Counted from the first letter of the stretch, positions 48,109-62,340 are shown. The stretch is 64,000 bases of DNA from Chimaeribacter californicus (GCF_002858675.1 NZ_PJZF01000014.1:62001-126000); one strand, 5' to 3'. Notes: generated from the letters alone by a model not told the origin. Numbers and translations: made by a program.

Positions 48109-48864
48109 ATGGTAGATCAGACTCAGGAAACCACTCACTTTGGTTTCCGCACCGTGGCTAAAGATGAAAAAGAGGGCATGGTAGCGGACGTCTTCCACTC
48201 CGTGGCGGCGAAATATGACCTGATGAACGACCTGATGTCGTTCGGCATCCACCGTATCTGGAAGCGTTTTACTATCGATTGCAGCGGCGTGCGCCGTGGG
48301 CAGAAAGTGCTGGATCTGGCCGGCGGTACCGGCGACCTGACGGCGAAATTTTCCCGCCTGGTGGGTGACAAGGGCGAGGTCGTCCTGGCCGACATCAATG
48401 ACTCCATGCTGAAAATGGGCCGCGAAAAGCTCCGCAACCTGGGCGTGGTCGGCAACGTGAGCTATGTGCAGGCCAACGCCGAGGCGCTGCCGTTCCCGGA
48501 TAATTACTTCGACTGTATTACCATCTCATTCGGCCTGCGTAACGTCACCGAAAAAGAGAAGGCGCTGCGTTCCATGTTCCGGGTGCTTAAGCCGGGCGGC
48601 CGCCTGCTGGTGCTGGAGTTCTCTAAGCCGGTGCTGGAGCCGCTGAATAAAGCTTATGACGCCTACTCCTTCCACCTGCTGCCGCGGATTGGTGAGCTGG
48701 TGGCGCAAGACGCAGACAGTTACCGCTATCTGGCGGAGTCCATCCGCATGCACCCCGATCAGGAGACCCTGAAAGGGATGATGAGTGATGCCGGGTTTGA
48801 CAACGTCAACTACCACAACCTCACCGGAGGCATTGTTGCCTTACATCGCGGTTTCAAATTCTGA
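48109..48864 (+). CDS. ubiE: Ubiquinone/menaquinone C-methyltransferase UbiE
   Basis: SAM-dependent C-methyltransferase acting in both ubiquinone and menaquinone synthesis. The 251-residue protein has [20 protein letters not shown], the SAM motif [40 protein letters not shown] and a final [15 protein letters not shown]. It is the first gene of ubiEJB, with 12 bases to ubiJ. Confidence 0.97.
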   Translation: MVDQTQETTHFGFRTVAKDEKEGMVADVFHSVAAKYDLMNDLMSFGIHRIWKRFTIDCSGVRRGQKVLDLAGGTGDLTAKFSRLVGDKGEVVLADINDSMLKMGREKLRNLGVVGNVSYVQANAEALPFPDNYFDCITISFGLRNVTEKEKALRSMFRVLKPGGRLLVLEFSKPVLEPLNKAYDAYSFHLLPRIGELVAQDADSYRYLAESIRMHPDQETLKGMMSDAGFDNVNYHNLTGGIVALHRGFKF

Positions 48865-48876
48865 CGGGGTAATGCC

Positions 48877-49485
48877 ATGTTGTTAACCCCGTTACTGACG
48901 GCAGGGCTGGAGACCGCCCTGAACCGGTTGCTCTACCGTGAACCCAGCATGAAGGCCGCCCGGTTGCGGCTGGCCGGCAAGATCCTGCGCATCCGGCTCC
49001 AGGAGCTGGACACGCCCCTCACCCTGATCTTCAGCGAACGCCAGGCCGATGTCGTCGGGGAGTGGGCCGGTGAGGCGGATTGTACCGTCTCTACCCGCCT
49101 GGGTGTGTTAATGAAGTTACGTGACCGCCAGCAACTCTCGCCGCTGATGCGCCAGGGTGAACTGATTGTGGACGGCGATTTGCAGGTCGTTCAGCAACTG
49201 GTGGCCCTGCTGGATATGGCCGAGTGGGAGCCGGCGGATCTGCTCGCCCCTTACATTGGTGATATCGCCGCGCAAGGCCTTTCACAATCCGTCTGGAAAG
49301 GCGCGCAGCTTTTCCGGTCGGCGCTGGTACGGCGACAGGGGCACCTCAGCGAAGTGCTGACGGAAGAGTGGAAACTCGCCCCGGCGCCGCTGGAGATTGT
49401 CTGGTTTAATGAAGAAGTCGATGCGCTGGCCCGCGAGCTGGACAGGCTCGACGCCCGCATCAACGCTATGGAGACGAAGCCATGA
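48877..49485 (+). CDS. ubiJ: Ubiquinone biosynthesis accessory factor UbiJ
   Basis: A 202-residue lipid-binding SCP2-domain protein that, with UbiK, supports the Ubi complex in aerobic ubiquinone synthesis. The SCP2 region covers the first 110 residues ([40 protein letters not shown]); the C-terminal part holds [20 protein letters not shown], a likely coiled coil. It overlaps ubiB by four bases (ATGA). In E. coli a small RNA, EsrE, is described from the 3' part of this gene; I did not establish it here. Confidence 0.92.
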   Translation: MLLTPLLTAGLETALNRLLYREPSMKAARLRLAGKILRIRLQELDTPLTLIFSERQADVVGEWAGEADCTVSTRLGVLMKLRDRQQLSPLMRQGELIVDGDLQVVQQLVALLDMAEWEPADLLAPYIGDIAAQGLSQSVWKGAQLFRSALVRRQGHLSEVLTEEWKLAPAPLEIVWFNEEVDALARELDRLDARINAMETKP

Positions 49486-51116
49486 CCCCGGGTGAATTGC
49501 GTCGCCTCTATCTGATTGTGCGTGTTGTGCTGAGCTATGGGCTGGATGAGCTGATCCCCCGTATGCGTTTAACCTTTCCGCTGCGCTTTGGCCGCCGGTT
49601 GCTGTTCTGGATGCCCAACCGGCACCATGACAAGCAACTGGGCGTGCGGCTGCGGCTGGCGATGCAGGAGCTGGGGCCGGTCTGGATCAAGTTCGGGCAG
49701 ATGATGTCTACCCGCCGCGATCTGTTCCCACCGCAGATCGCCGATGAGCTGGCCCTGTTGCAGGACCGTGTTCCGCCGTTTGATGGCCGTCAGGCGCGCC
49801 GCCATATTGAAGCGGCCCTCGGTGGCCCGCTGGAAAAATGGTTTGATGAGTTTGATGAAAAGGCGCTGGCCTCGGCCTCCATTGCGCAGGTGCATACCGC
49901 CCGCATGAAGGAGAACGGCAAAGAGGTGGTGCTGAAGGTGATCCGCCCGGACATCCTGCCGGTGATTAAGGCTGACATGCGCCTGATGAACCGGCTGGCC
50001 GGCTGGTTGCCGCGGCTGCTGCCTGACGGCCGTCGCCTGCGCCCGCTGGAAGTGGTGCGGGAGTATGAAAAAACCCTGCTGGACGAGCTGAACCTGTTGC
50101 GTGAAGCGGCCAACTCCATCCAGTTGCGCCGTAATTTTGAAGGCAGTAACCGGCTCTATGTGCCGGAAGTCTACTCTGACTACTGCCGGGAAACGGTGCT
50201 GGTGATGGAGCGGATCTACGGCATCCCGGTGTCGGATATTCCGGCGCTGGAAGCGCAGGGCACCAACATGAAGTTGCTGGCAGAGCGCGGCGTGCAGGTG
50301 TTCTTTACCCAGGTGTTCCGCGACAGCTTCTTCCACGCGGATATGCACCCCGGCAACATTTTTGTGAGTTACGAGCACCCGGCCGATCCGCTCTATATCG
50401 GCATCGACTGCGGTATCGTCGGCTCGCTCAACAAAGAAGACAAGCGTTACCTGGCGGAAAACTTCATCGCCTTCTTTAACCGGGACTACCGGCGGGTGGC
50501 GGAGTTGCATGTGGATTCCGGCTGGGTGCCGCCGGACACCAACGTCGAAGATTTCGAATTCGCTATCCGTACCGTGTGCGAACCAATCTTTGAGAAACCA
50601 CTGGCGGATATCTCGTTCGGGAATGTGCTGCTCAACCTGTTTAACACCGCCCGGCGGTTTAATATGGAAGTGCAGCCACAGCTGGTGCTGTTGCAAAAGA
50701 CCCTGCTCTATGTGGAAGGGCTGGGGCGTCAGCTCTACCCGCAGCTTGACCTCTGGACGACCGCCAAACCGTTCCTGGAGGAGTGGCTGCGCGATCAGGT
50801 TGGCCTGCCGGCGATGATCCGCGCCTTCAAGCAGAAAGCCCCGTTCTGGACGGAGAAGCTGCCAGAGTTGCCGGACCTGGTGTTTGAGAGCCTTCAGCGC
50901 AACCGCCAGTTGCACCACAGCGTCGAGAAGTTGTCAGCCGAAATGCGGGAGCACCGGGTGCGCAACGGCCAGTCACGTTATCTGTTCGGTATTGGCGCGA
51001 CCTTACTGCTGAGCGGGACGCTGTTACTGCTGGGCCATGAAGAGGTTTACCCCGCCTGGCTGATGGCCGCCGGGATTGTCACCTGGGTAGTGGGCTGGCA
51101 GCGCAGCGGTAAATGA
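49482..51116 (+). CDS. ubiB: Ubiquinone biosynthesis kinase-like protein UbiB
   Basis: Atypical ADCK/UbiB-family kinase-like ATPase needed for ubiquinone synthesis. The 544-residue protein carries [20 protein letters not shown] (the KxGQ region), [20 protein letters not shown] and [14 protein letters not shown] with the metal and catalytic residues. It ends with two membrane segments ([33 protein letters not shown]). It is coupled to ubiJ and followed by the tat promoter region. Confidence 0.95.
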   Translation: MTPGELRRLYLIVRVVLSYGLDELIPRMRLTFPLRFGRRLLFWMPNRHHDKQLGVRLRLAMQELGPVWIKFGQMMSTRRDLFPPQIADELALLQDRVPPFDGRQARRHIEAALGGPLEKWFDEFDEKALASASIAQVHTARMKENGKEVVLKVIRPDILPVIKADMRLMNRLAGWLPRLLPDGRRLRPLEVVREYEKTLLDELNLLREAANSIQLRRNFEGSNRLYVPEVYSDYCRETVLVMERIYGIPVSDIPALEAQGTNMKLLAERGVQVFFTQVFRDSFFHADMHPGNIFVSYEHPADPLYIGIDCGIVGSLNKEDKRYLAENFIAFFNRDYRRVAELHVDSGWVPPDTNVEDFEFAIRTVCEPIFEKPLADISFGNVLLNLFNTARRFNMEVQPQLVLLQKTLLYVEGLGRQLYPQLDLWTTAKPFLEEWLRDQVGLPAMIRAFKQKAPFWTEKLPELPDLVFESLQRNRQLHHSVEKLSAEMREHRVRNGQSRYLFGIGATLLLSGTLLLLGHEEVYPAWLMAAGIVTWVVGWQRSGK

Positions 51117-51162
51117 AGTGAAGCAAGAACGTGTTTGAGTAAGAAAGCGTAAGAAGGTGCCG

Positions 51163-51168
51163 TATAAT
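51163..51168 (+). promoter_or_regulatory. -10 element of the tatABC promoter
   Basis: A perfect TATAAT lies in the 108-base gap between ubiB and tatA, 56 bases before the tatA start. No clear -35 sits at 17-18 bp; TTGAGT at 51135 is too far upstream. Confidence 0.5.
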
Positions 51169-51224
51169 ACGGCACTGTTTAGCGACATTCCTTTTCTACA
51201 TTCCGGCTTTGAGAGGTAAATACA

Positions 51225-51491
51225 ATGGGTGGCATTAGCATTTGGCAATTACTGATTATTGCAGTGATCGTGGTTCTGCTGTTTGGTACCAACAAGCTGC
51301 GCGGTCTGGGTTCCGATTTGGGTGCCTCGATCAAAGGCTTTAAAAAAGCGATGAATGATGACGCAACACCGGCCGCCAAATCAGAGAAACCGTCTGACGA
51401 TGCAGACTTCACCACCAAAAACCTGTCTGAAAAGCCGGTGATCGTGGTAAAGCCGGATGATGCCAAGAGCAAAGACAAAGAGCAGGTGTAA
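51225..51491 (+). CDS. tatA: Sec-independent translocase TatA
   Basis: Pore-forming subunit of the twin-arginine translocase, which exports folded proteins. The 88-residue protein has the N-terminal membrane helix ([18 protein letters not shown]), the [14 protein letters not shown] hinge and an amphipathic helix ([10 protein letters not shown]), followed by a charged tail. GAGAGGTAA precedes the ATG. It starts the tatABC operon; tatB follows after three bases. Confidence 0.97.
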   Translation: MGGISIWQLLIIAVIVVLLFGTNKLRGLGSDLGASIKGFKKAMNDDATPAAKSEKPSDDADFTTKNLSEKPVIVVKPDDAKSKDKEQV

Positions 51492-51494
51492 ACC

Positions 51495-52175
51495 GTGTTC
51501 GATATCGGGTTTAGTGAACTGTTGCTGGTCATGGTAATTGGTCTGGTGGTACTTGGGCCGGAGCGCTTACCTGTCGCAGTCAGAACAGTAGCGGGGTGGA
51601 TCCGCGCATTACGTTCGCTGGCCGCATCGGTGCAGACCGAACTGGCCCAGGAGCTGAAACTGCAGGAGTTGCAGGACAGCCTGAAAAAAGCGGAAGAGGC
51701 AGGGCTGAAAAACCTGACGCCAGAGCTGAAAGCTTCCATGGATGAATTGAAAGAGGCGGCGGAATCGATGAAGCGCTCTTACAGTGAAGCCGATGAGGCC
51801 GCGCGTACCATTCATCAGCCGGCGATCACCGATCCGGAAGCGTTGCATGATGGCGTGACGCCGGGAGACTCCGCCACCGTGGCCAGCGCACCCGCCGCGG
51901 TGCCGGATGCGCCGGTGCTGGAAAAAACAGTACCCGTAGCGCCATCGCTGAAAAAGGCTGACGTTTCCCCGGCGGTGCCGGTTAGCCCACAGGCGGATAA
52001 CGCATTGCCGCAAGCGGATAGCGTATTGCCGCAGGCAGATAATGTCGTCACACCGGCGAAACAGAGCGTGCCGCAGGCGGAAAACAGTATGCCGCAAGCG
52101 GAAAACCGTGTGCCGCAGGCGGAAAAGGTTACGCTGCCTGCCTCTTCTTCCCATCAACCCACGGGCGATCGTTAA
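51495..52175 (+). CDS. tatB: Sec-independent translocase TatB with a repetitive C-terminal tail
   Basis: TatB forms the substrate receptor with TatC. The 226-residue protein begins with the canonical [20 protein letters not shown], then [20 protein letters not shown] and a helical region to about residue 110. E. coli TatB is about 171 residues; the extra length is a low-complexity tail with PQAD/PQAE heptapeptide repeats from residue 165. The tail is dispensable in E. coli, so drift is tolerated. The start codon is GTG. Confidence 0.95.
   Translation: MFDIGFSELLLVMVIGLVVLGPERLPVAVRTVAGWIRALRSLAASVQTELAQELKLQELQDSLKKAEEAGLKNLTPELKASMDELKEAAESMKRSYSEADEAARTIHQPAITDPEALHDGVTPGDSATVASAPAAVPDAPVLEKTVPVAPSLKKADVSPAVPVSPQADNALPQADSVLPQADNVVTPAKQSVPQAENSMPQAENRVPQAEKVTLPASSSHQPTGDR
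51987..52133 (+). repeat. Seven 21-bp tandem repeats in the TatB tail
   Basis: Seven consecutive 21-base units encode heptapeptides: [42 protein letters not shown] and PQAEKVT. The fourth has diverged. The units stay in frame, which suggests slippage or unequal crossing-over with selection only for an open frame. Confidence 0.88.
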
Positions 52176-52178
52176 AAC

Positions 52179-52952
52179 ATGGCTGTTGAAGATACCCAAC
52201 CGCTTATCAGCCATTTGATTGAGCTGCGTAAGCGGTTGCTGAATTGCATCATTGCGGTACTGGTGGTTTTCCTGGCTTTGGCCTATTTCTCCAATGACAT
52301 CTACCAATTGGTTTCCGCACCATTGATTAAACAGATGCCACACGGGGCCAGTATGATCGCAACCGATGTGGCCTCGCCGTTCTTTACCCCGATCAAGCTG
52401 ACGATGATCGTGTCGGTGTTTGTTTCTGCCCCGATCATTCTGTATCAGGTCTGGGCCTTTATCGCCCCGGCGCTGTATAAGCATGAACGCCGTCTGATGA
52501 TGCCGCTGCTGTTCTCCAGCTCTTTGCTGTTCTACATCGGGATGGCGTTTGCGTACTTCATCGTTTTCCCGCTGGCGTTCGGCTTTTTTGCGAAAACAGC
52601 CCCGGCCGGCGTGCTGATTGCGACTGACATCAATAACTACCTCGACTTTGTGATGGCGCTGTTTATGGCGTTCGGGGTGTCGTTTGAGGTGCCGATTGCG
52701 ATTGTGTTGCTGTGCTGGAGCGGCGTTACCACACCGGAAGATCTCAAGACCAAACGCCCTTATGTGCTGGTGGGTGCGTTTGTGGTAGGGATGTTACTGA
52801 CCCCGCCGGATGTGTTCTCGCAGACGTTGCTGGCGATTCCGATGTACCTGTTGTTTGAGATTGGTGTGTTCTTTGGCCGCTTCTATGTGGGCAAACGCCG
52901 TCAGGATATTGACGACGACACGGAGGATGGTTCCTCATCCAGCGCGCCGTAA
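52179..52952 (+). CDS. tatC: Sec-independent translocase TatC
   Basis: Core receptor subunit of the Tat system, binding the twin-arginine signal. The 257-residue protein has six membrane segments. The N-terminal block [19 protein letters not shown] and [19 protein letters not shown], with the signal-contacting Glu residues, match E. coli, as do [10 protein letters not shown]-type and [20 protein letters not shown] regions. tatD follows after a hairpin. Confidence 0.96.
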   Translation: MAVEDTQPLISHLIELRKRLLNCIIAVLVVFLALAYFSNDIYQLVSAPLIKQMPHGASMIATDVASPFFTPIKLTMIVSVFVSAPIILYQVWAFIAPALYKHERRLMMPLLFSSSLLFYIGMAFAYFIVFPLAFGFFAKTAPAGVLIATDINNYLDFVMALFMAFGVSFEVPIAIVLLCWSGVTTPEDLKTKRPYVLVGAFVVGMLLTPPDVFSQTLLAIPMYLLFEIGVFFGRFYVGKRRQDIDDDTEDGSSSSAP

Positions 52953-52970
52953 GCGCCCCAGATTTACCCC

Positions 52971-52999
52971 AGCCGCCCCCCGAGGGCGGCTTCTGTTTT
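52971..52999 (+). terminator. Hairpin between tatC and tatD
   Basis: GCCGCC(C) pairs with (G)GGCGGC around CCCGA, followed by TTCTGTTTT. It is likely the tatABC terminator, although the T-run is broken. Confidence 0.65.
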
Positions 53000-53009
53000 G
53001 GACATCTGC

Positions 53010-54829
<1,820 letters not shown>

Positions 54830-54845
54830 GCGGCAGAGCAAAACA

Positions 54846-54875
54846 AAAAAGGCACGCGCAGGCGTGCCTTTTTTA
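54846..54875. terminator. Bidirectional terminator between hemB and rfaH
   Basis: AAAAAAGGCACGC pairs with GCGTGCCTTTTTT around GCAG, with T-runs on both strands, between convergent genes. Confidence 0.92.
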
Positions 54876-54886
54876 ATGGGGCGGCG

Positions 54887-55375
54887 TTACATCTTGTGGA
54901 ACAGGCGGTTATCCACGCTCTGGCAAACCTGTTTATTCAGCAGGTTAAGCAGCAGCATAGAGCGCGCCTCGCCGTCCGGCTCGGTGTAGATCGCCTGCAA
55001 CCCCTCAAACACGCCGTCGGTGATGAGCACCGTGTCGCCGGGCTGTGGGGTGTCCGGGTCTGTGACGTCCTGCACCGGGTTATGGATCAGTTCATGGATG
55101 ACCGTGGGGCTGACCACCACCGGCTGGTTGCCGAAGCGGATAAAATGGCTGACGCCGCGGGTGGCGCTGATGGTGGTGGTATGGATGCGGTGCGGGTCAA
55201 ATTCCACAAACATATAATTGGGAAACAGGGGCTCACTGACAGCGGTACGGCGACCCCTGACCATTTTTTCCAGCGTGATCATTGGACTCAGGCAATTTAC
55301 CGCCTGACGCTCCAGATGCGCTTTCGCGCGCAGGAGTTGTCCGCGTTTGCAATATAATAAATACCAGGATTCCAT
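54887..55375 (-). CDS. rfaH: Transcription antitermination factor RfaH
   Basis: NusG paralogue recruited at ops elements to long envelope operons (LPS core, capsule, pili), where it blocks Rho and recruits ribosomes. The 162-residue protein equals E. coli RfaH in length. The NGN domain carries [20 protein letters not shown] and [20 protein letters not shown]; the C-terminal fold-switching KOW part carries [20 protein letters not shown]. It is monocistronic by position, convergent with hemB. Confidence 0.95.
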   Translation of the reverse strand: MESWYLLYCKRGQLLRAKAHLERQAVNCLSPMITLEKMVRGRRTAVSEPLFPNYMFVEFDPHRIHTTTISATRGVSHFIRFGNQPVVVSPTVIHELIHNPVQDVTDPDTPQPGDTVLITDGVFEGLQAIYTEPDGEARSMLLLNLLNKQVCQSVDNRLFHKM

Positions 55376-55634
55376 AGATTCACATGCCCTTCTGCTGTGC
55401 AGGCAAGCATAGCAAAAGCGATTACGGATAAATAGCCGTGCCGTTTTTCCCGGTGCAGCCGGATTTGTGGCATTGCGCCGGGAATTTATCTTATGGCCGT
55501 GCGGCGGTGGCGAAATTGCATTAACGTAAAGCGGAATCGGCCAGGTTACCTTTTCTTTCCAATCAATTATCCGGAGGGAAAACCGGCCGCCCCGTGTCTC
55601 TTTCTGGTTTCACCTGTCGAGTGAGGGTATGTGA

Positions 55635-56357
55635 ATGGAGCTGTTTCTGCTTAGCAATGGAAAGTTGTCCGATGACCCCCGGTTGCTGGGGTTCGCACAT
55701 GAACGTATCAAGGCGATGATTGCCCGGCGTGGTATCGACTCGGCCATTCTGATCCCTTACGCCATTATCCGCGGCGACTACGATGCGCGCGCTGCCGAGC
55801 TGGAAGCGGCGCTCGGCATCCGCGTCAGCAGCATCCACCACGCCGGCAACCCGGCAGAGGCGATTACCCATGCCCAGTGTATTCTGGTCAGCGGCGGCAA
55901 TACCTGGATGCTGAACCAGATGCTGCATGAACATAACCTGATTGTGCCGATCCAGCGGGCAGTGCGCGAACGTGGGGTGCCTTATATTGGCTGGAGCGCC
56001 GGGTGTAATGTGGCGACCCCTACCATCCGCACCACCAATGATATGCCGGTGCGATCGTCTGTGGTGTTGCCGTCGCTGGGGTTGTTTCCGGTGCAGATTA
56101 ACCCGCACTATACCGATGCGGTGCTCAGCGGCCACGGCGGGGAGAGCCGGGATGACCGTCTGGCGGAGTTCTGCGCCGTTAACCCGTCAGAAAGCGTGAT
56201 CGCCCTGCGCGAGGGCAGTTTTTTGCAGGTCAGCGACAACCAGCTCAGTTACCACAGCGCACGGGGCGAGGGCTTTAAAGTCTTCCGCCACGGCCGCCCG
56301 GCGCAGGAATTCCACGATGCGCAGGCGCTGGCATCACTGGTGCCGTTCAGCTGTTAA
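55635..56357 (+). CDS. pepE: Peptidase E-like serine peptidase (family S51)
   Basis: Cytoplasmic dipeptidase that in Salmonella and E. coli splits N-terminal aspartyl dipeptides. The 240-residue protein carries the nucleophile Ser121 in GWSAGCN, Asp136 in IRTTNDMPV and His158 in QINPHYTDA, each one residue off the E. coli Ser120/Asp135/His157 triad. Overall it is fairly divergent from E. coli PepE (229 residues), so the exact specificity is not certain. E. coli keeps pepE elsewhere; here it lies between rfaH and ubiD. The 259-base gap before it holds no gene I can support. Confidence 0.82.
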   Translation: MELFLLSNGKLSDDPRLLGFAHERIKAMIARRGIDSAILIPYAIIRGDYDARAAELEAALGIRVSSIHHAGNPAEAITHAQCILVSGGNTWMLNQMLHEHNLIVPIQRAVRERGVPYIGWSAGCNVATPTIRTTNDMPVRSSVVLPSLGLFPVQINPHYTDAVLSGHGGESRDDRLAEFCAVNPSESVIALREGSFLQVSDNQLSYHSARGEGFKVFRHGRPAQEFHDAQALASLVPFSC

Positions 56358-56474
56358 CAGCAGGTAGCAATGGGGTGCTGCGCGCAACAAAAGTGCAGCA
56401 TCACCTGCCGATAGCGCCTATAATGCCCCTTCACTGACGACAATAATTATCAGTATCAAATACTGCGGATCAGC

Positions 56475-57962
56475 ATGAAATACCGGGACTTACGTGACTT
56501 TATCGCCTTGCTGGAAAAGCAGGGCGAACTCAAACGCATCAGCCAGCCCATCGACCCTTATCTGGAAATGACGGAAATCGCCGACCGCACCCTGCGCGCC
56601 GGTGGCCCGGCATTGCTGTTTGAAAACCCGAAAGGCTATCAGATGCCGGTGCTGTGCAACCTGTTCGGGACACCGAAGCGGGTGGCGATGGGGATGGGCC
56701 AGGAGGATATCAGCGCGCTGCGTGAAGTCGGTAAGTTGCTGGCTTTCCTGAAAGAGCCGGAGCCGCCGAAAGGCTTCCGTGACCTGTTCGACAAGGTACC
56801 GAAGTTTAAACAGGTGCTGAACATGCCGACCAAACGGCTCAGCAATGCGCCGTGTCAGGAGCAGGTGTGGCAGGGCGACGATGTGGACCTCGGCCGCATT
56901 CCGGTGATGCATTGCTGGCCGGAAGATGCCGCACCATTGGTGACCTGGGGGCTGACCGTGACGCGCGGCCCGCACAAGGAGCGCCAGAATCTCGGGATTT
57001 ATCGCCAGCAGGTGCTGGGCCGCAATAAGCTGATTATGCGCTGGCTCTCCCACCGCGGCGGCGCGCTCGATTTCCAGGAGTGGTGCCAGGCGCACCCCGG
57101 CGAGCGTTTCCCGGTGTCAGTGGCGCTGGGCGCAGACCCGGCCACGGTGCTGGGCGCGGTCACGCCGGTGCCGGATACGCTTTCCGAATATGCATTCGCC
57201 GGGCTGCTGCGCGGCAATAAAACCGAAGTGGTGAAATGCCTTTCCAATGATCTCGAGGTGCCGGCCAGCGCGGAAATCGTGCTGGAAGGCTATATCGACC
57301 CGGCCGAACTGGCACCGGAAGGGCCATACGGTGACCACACCGGCTATTATAATGAGATTGACCATTTCCCGGTCTTTACCGTGACGCACATTACTCAGCG
57401 CCGGAATGCCATCTACCATTCCACTTATACCGGCCGCCCACCGGATGAACCGGCGGTACTGGGCGTGGCGCTGAACGAAGTGTTCGTGCCGATCCTGCAA
57501 AAACAGTTCCCGGAGATTGTGGATTTCTACCTGCCGCCGGAAGGGTGCTCCTACCGCCTGGCGGTGGTCACCATCAAGAAACAGTATGCCGGGCATGCCA
57601 AGCGCGTCATGATGGGCGTATGGTCATTTTTACGGCAGTTTATGTACACTAAGTTTGTTATCGTATGTGACGATGATGTTAACGCCCGTGACTGGAATGA
57701 TGTCATCTGGGCCATCACCACCCGCATGGACCCGGCACGCGATACGGTACTGGTGGAGAACACGCCGATCGACTACCTCGATTTCGCGTCGCCGGTGTCC
57801 GGGCTGGGCTCCAAGATGGGGATGGACGCCACCAACAAGTGGCCTGGGGAGACCCAGCGCGAATGGGGCCGGCCGATTGCCAAAGATCCGGCAGTCACCG
57901 CCCGTGTCGATGCCATCTGGGATGAGCTGGCGATATTTGCTGATAAGGCGCCGGGCCGCTGA
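56475..57962 (+). CDS. ubiD: 3-octaprenyl-4-hydroxybenzoate decarboxylase UbiD
   Basis: Prenylated-FMN-dependent decarboxylase of ubiquinone synthesis, needing UbiX for its cofactor. The 495-residue protein begins [20 protein letters not shown] and carries [20 protein letters not shown], the cofactor/catalytic stretch [12 protein letters not shown] and [21 protein letters not shown] perfect TATAAT at 56419-56424 lies upstream. fre follows after about 50 bases, as in E. coli. Confidence 0.96.
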   Translation: MKYRDLRDFIALLEKQGELKRISQPIDPYLEMTEIADRTLRAGGPALLFENPKGYQMPVLCNLFGTPKRVAMGMGQEDISALREVGKLLAFLKEPEPPKGFRDLFDKVPKFKQVLNMPTKRLSNAPCQEQVWQGDDVDLGRIPVMHCWPEDAAPLVTWGLTVTRGPHKERQNLGIYRQQVLGRNKLIMRWLSHRGGALDFQEWCQAHPGERFPVSVALGADPATVLGAVTPVPDTLSEYAFAGLLRGNKTEVVKCLSNDLEVPASAEIVLEGYIDPAELAPEGPYGDHTGYYNEIDHFPVFTVTHITQRRNAIYHSTYTGRPPDEPAVLGVALNEVFVPILQKQFPEIVDFYLPPEGCSYRLAVVTIKKQYAGHAKRVMMGVWSFLRQFMYTKFVIVCDDDVNARDWNDVIWAITTRMDPARDTVLVENTPIDYLDFASPVSGLGSKMGMDATNKWPGETQREWGRPIAKDPAVTARVDAIWDELAIFADKAPGR

Positions 57963-58013
57963 GCCGGGGTGCTTCTCTTCAGTTTTGCTTTAATGACCCG
58001 ACAGAGGGAACGC

Positions 58014-58715
58014 ATGACGACATTGAGCTGTAAAGTGTCCTCGGTAGAGGCCATTACGGATACCGTATACCGGGTAAGACTGGTGCCAGAGGCACCGGTC
58101 AGCTTCCGCGCCGGGCAATATTTGATGGTGGTGATGGATGAGCGTGACAAGCGCCCGTTCTCGATGGCCTCTACACCCGCGCAACAGGATTTTATTGAGC
58201 TGCACATCGGGGCCTCTGAGCTGAACCTGTATGCGATGGCCGTGATGGATCGCATTCTGCAGGAGCAGGCGATTACCGTGGATCTGCCGCACGGCGATGC
58301 CTGGCTGCGTGAAGAGAGCACCCGCCCGCTGATTCTGATTGCCGGCGGTACCGGTTTCTCTTATGCGCGTTCGATTCTGATTACCGCGCTGGAGCAGCAG
58401 CCGGGGCGTGATATCTCCATCTATTGGGGCGGCCGTGAGCTTTTCCACCTGTACGATCTGGGCGAGCTGGAAGCGTTGAGCGTACAGTACCCGAACCTGA
58501 AGGTGATTCCGGTGGTGGAGCAACCGGCGGAAGGGTGGCAGGGGCGCACCGGCACCGTGCTGAGCGCCGTGTTGCAGGATCATGACTCGCTGGCGGAGCA
58601 CGACATCTACATCGCCGGCCGGTTTGAAATGGCAAAAATTGCCCGCGAACGCTTCTGCAGCGAGCGCGGCGCGCAGGCCGGCCAGATCTTTGGGGATGCG
58701 TTCTCCTTTATCTGA
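58014..58715 (+). CDS. fre: NAD(P)H-flavin reductase Fre
   Basis: Reduces free flavins with NAD(P)H; the products serve ferric reduction, ribonucleotide reductase repair and other acceptors. The 233-residue protein has the flavin site RPFSMAS, the nucleotide site [13 protein letters not shown] and a C-terminal GDAFSFI. The ATG giving [20 protein letters not shown] follows an AGAGGGAA box and matches E. coli. The upstream extension in the same frame overlaps the ubiD end and is unlikely. Confidence 0.95.
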   Translation: MTTLSCKVSSVEAITDTVYRVRLVPEAPVSFRAGQYLMVVMDERDKRPFSMASTPAQQDFIELHIGASELNLYAMAVMDRILQEQAITVDLPHGDAWLREESTRPLILIAGGTGFSYARSILITALEQQPGRDISIYWGGRELFHLYDLGELEALSVQYPNLKVIPVVEQPAEGWQGRTGTVLSAVLQDHDSLAEHDIYIAGRFEMAKIARERFCSERGAQAGQIFGDAFSFI

Positions 58716-58722
58716 CCGGTTA

Positions 58723-58768
58723 CCCGGCCCGCCGCATCAGCCTGCGGCGGGCCGGGCACTTCTTTTTT
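58723..58768 (+). terminator. Strong terminator of fre
   Basis: CCCGGCCCGCCGCA pairs perfectly with TGCGGCGGGCCGGG over 14 bp around TCAGCC, followed by CACTTCTTTTTT. It separates fre from convergent fadA. Confidence 0.9.
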
Positions 58769-58792
58769 CTCTTCTTTTATACCCGCCTGGAC

Positions 58793-59959
<1,167 letters not shown>

Positions 59960-59964
59960 TCACC

Positions 59965-62154
59965 TCATGCCGGCGTGCCGGTATTAATCTCTGCCAGCGG
60001 TGTGGCATCAGGGTAATAGCGCGCGTTACTTTCCGCTTTGGCGCGCAGACCGTCCGGCACCTGGTACAGTGCGCCGAGATGGGCATAACGATCGGCCAGT
60101 TCAACGTAGCGGCGGCTGCCCAGGGTATCGAGGTAGCGCAACGCGCCGCCGTGGAACGGGGGGAACCCGATGCCGTAGACCAGCGCCAGATCCGCTTCGG
60201 CGGGGCTTGCGACGATGTTCTCTTCCAGGCAACGCACCACTTCATTAATCATCGGTACCATCATGCGGGCGATAATCTCGTCGGCACTGAATTCATGCGC
60301 CTGCGGGCGGATTTCGGCCAGCAGCCGATCCACCGCCTCATCCGGCTGTTTACGCGGTTTGCCTTTGCTGTCTTCACTGTAACGGTAGAAACCGGTGCCG
60401 TTTTTCTGGCCGAAGCGTTGCTGGTCAAACATCACATCCACCGCATCGCGGTAAGATTTCGCCATCCGATCCGGGAAGCCTTGCGCCATCACTGCCTGCG
60501 CATGGTGCGCGGTATCAATGCCCACCACATCCAGCAGATAGGCCGGGCCCATCGGCCAGCCAAACTGTTTCTCCATGACTTTATCGATCTGCCGGAAATC
60601 CGCGCCATCGCGCATCAGCAGGCTGAAGCCGGAGAAGTAAGGGAACAGCACGCGGTTAATGAAGAAGCCGGGGCAGTCATTGACCACGATCGGGGTTTTG
60701 CCCATTCGCAGGGCGTAAGCCACTACGGTCGCCAGTGTGCGGTCTGAGGTTTTCTCGCCGCGGATGACCTCCACCAGCGGCATACGGTGCACCGGGTTGA
60801 AGAAGTGCATGCCGCAGAAATTTTCCGGCCGTTTCAGGGCGTGGGCCAGCGTGCTGATGGGAATCGTTGAGGTGTTAGAGGCCAGCACGCACTGTTCATC
60901 AATCAGCGCTTCCGCTTCCGCCAGCACCGCGGCTTTCACCTTCGGGTTCTCAACGACGGCTTCGACCACTACCTGCGCCCGGCCAATGCCGGCGTAGTCC
61001 AGCGTTGGCTGGATGGTCGCCAGGGTCTGCGCCATTTTCAGGCCATCAATTTTGCCGCGTTCGCGCTGTTTATCGAGCAACTTCCCGGCTTCGTTCATGC
61101 CGAGCGTCAGGGATTTTTCGCTGATATCCTTCATCAACACCGGCACGCCTTTCAGCGCCGACTGATAGGCGATGCCGCCACCCATGATCCCGGCACCCAG
61201 CACCGCCGCCTGCGCAGGGGAGTCAGCCTGCGCCGCAAACTTTTTGGCCTGCCCTTTGACGAATTGGTCATTCAGGAAGATGCCGACCAGCGCCCGCGCC
61301 TGATCTGACCCGGCAAGCGGGACAAAGCTGGCGGTTTCGCGTTTCAGCGCCTCTTCCCGCCCCATGCCTGCCGCTGCTTCAATGGTAGTGACGGCGGCCA
61401 TCGGGGCCGGGTAGTGTTTACCGGCCTGTTGCAGCACCATGCCTTTGGCGACGCCAAAGCTCATGGCCGCCTCAAGCGCAGAGAGTTTCAGGGGTTCCAG
61501 CTTCGGCTGGCGGGCCGCGCGCCAGTCGAGTTTGCCGTCAATCGCGGCGTTCAGCATCTGCAGCGCAGCAGCCACCAGTTTGTCCTGGGCTACCACGGCA
61601 TCCACCAGCCCCAGTTTCAGTGCCTCTGCGGCTGAGACATCTTTCCCGGCGGTGATGATCTCCATGGCACTGTCTGCCCCCAGCAGGCGCGGCAGGCGTA
61701 CCGAGCCGCCAAACCCCGGCATGATGCCGAGTTTGGTCTCCGGCAGGCCGATGCGGGTGTCTGGGGAGGCGATGCGGAAGTCGGTCGCCAGCACGCATTC
61801 ACACCCGCCGCCCAATGCGTAGCCGGTGATTGCGGCGATCGTCGGCACCGGCAGATCTTCCAGCCGGTTAAAAATCTGGTTGGCGAACCCCAGCCATTGC
61901 GTCAGTTTTTCCGGCGGAGCATCAAATAATGAAAGGAATTCCGTGATATCCGCACCGACAATAAAGGCTGCTTTGTTGGAGCGCAGTAAAACGCCCTTCA
62001 GATCGGGCTGGTTTTCCAGTGCCGTGACGGCTTCGCCCAGGCTGGCGACCGTCTGTGTATCGAGTTTATTAACCGAGCCTGGGGCATCAAACACCAGCTC
62101 GGCGATGCCGTTTTCCAGCCAGTGAAGGTGCAGGGTGTCGCCTTGATAGAGCAT
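59965..62154 (-). CDS. fadB: Fatty-acid oxidation complex alpha subunit FadB
   Basis: Bifunctional enoyl-CoA hydratase and L-3-hydroxyacyl-CoA dehydrogenase. The 729-residue protein has an N-terminal crotonase domain ([20 protein letters not shown] and [20 protein letters not shown], which supply the two catalytic Glu) and, from about residue 310, the NAD-binding [20 protein letters not shown]. It continues through [20 protein letters not shown] and a C-terminal dehydrogenase domain ([19 protein letters not shown]). It is first in the fadBA operon, behind a FadR operator. Confidence 0.97.
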   Translation of the reverse strand: MLYQGDTLHLHWLENGIAELVFDAPGSVNKLDTQTVASLGEAVTALENQPDLKGVLLRSNKAAFIVGADITEFLSLFDAPPEKLTQWLGFANQIFNRLEDLPVPTIAAITGYALGGGCECVLATDFRIASPDTRIGLPETKLGIMPGFGGSVRLPRLLGADSAMEIITAGKDVSAAEALKLGLVDAVVAQDKLVAAALQMLNAAIDGKLDWRAARQPKLEPLKLSALEAAMSFGVAKGMVLQQAGKHYPAPMAAVTTIEAAAGMGREEALKRETASFVPLAGSDQARALVGIFLNDQFVKGQAKKFAAQADSPAQAAVLGAGIMGGGIAYQSALKGVPVLMKDISEKSLTLGMNEAGKLLDKQRERGKIDGLKMAQTLATIQPTLDYAGIGRAQVVVEAVVENPKVKAAVLAEAEALIDEQCVLASNTSTIPISTLAHALKRPENFCGMHFFNPVHRMPLVEVIRGEKTSDRTLATVVAYALRMGKTPIVVNDCPGFFINRVLFPYFSGFSLLMRDGADFRQIDKVMEKQFGWPMGPAYLLDVVGIDTAHHAQAVMAQGFPDRMAKSYRDAVDVMFDQQRFGQKNGTGFYRYSEDSKGKPRKQPDEAVDRLLAEIRPQAHEFSADEIIARMMVPMINEVVRCLEENIVASPAEADLALVYGIGFPPFHGGALRYLDTLGSRRYVELADRYAHLGALYQVPDGLRAKAESNARYYPDATPLAEINTGTPA

Positions 62155-62180
62155 CTCTCTCTCCTGAATCAGCGCATGGG

Positions 62181-62197
62181 ATCTGGTATGACCAGAT
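62181..62197. promoter_or_regulatory. FadR operator of fadBA
   Basis: ATCTGGTATGACCAGAT has 7-bp perfect arms and matches the FadR consensus. It differs by one central base from the E. coli fadB operator as I remember it. FadR would repress fadBA until long-chain acyl-CoA accumulates. It lies 27 bases upstream of the fadB start codon. Confidence 0.88.
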
Positions 62198-62340
62198 GAC
62201 TGGCAGTGTGGTTTTTATGTTAACTATTTGCAAATGAGAAGTTGTGTATTTGCTGAAGTGATCACAAACCGACCTGCGCTACGGGGCAGCGGCCGCTGTG
62301 GTAAGATGCGGGGATCATGTGAAGCTAAAAGGATATTGTG

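Noticed and set aside
49569-50918. 449-codon open frame opposite ubiB
   Set aside because: Antisense shadow of a certain gene, with low-complexity Gln/His/Arg content and no ribosome-binding site.
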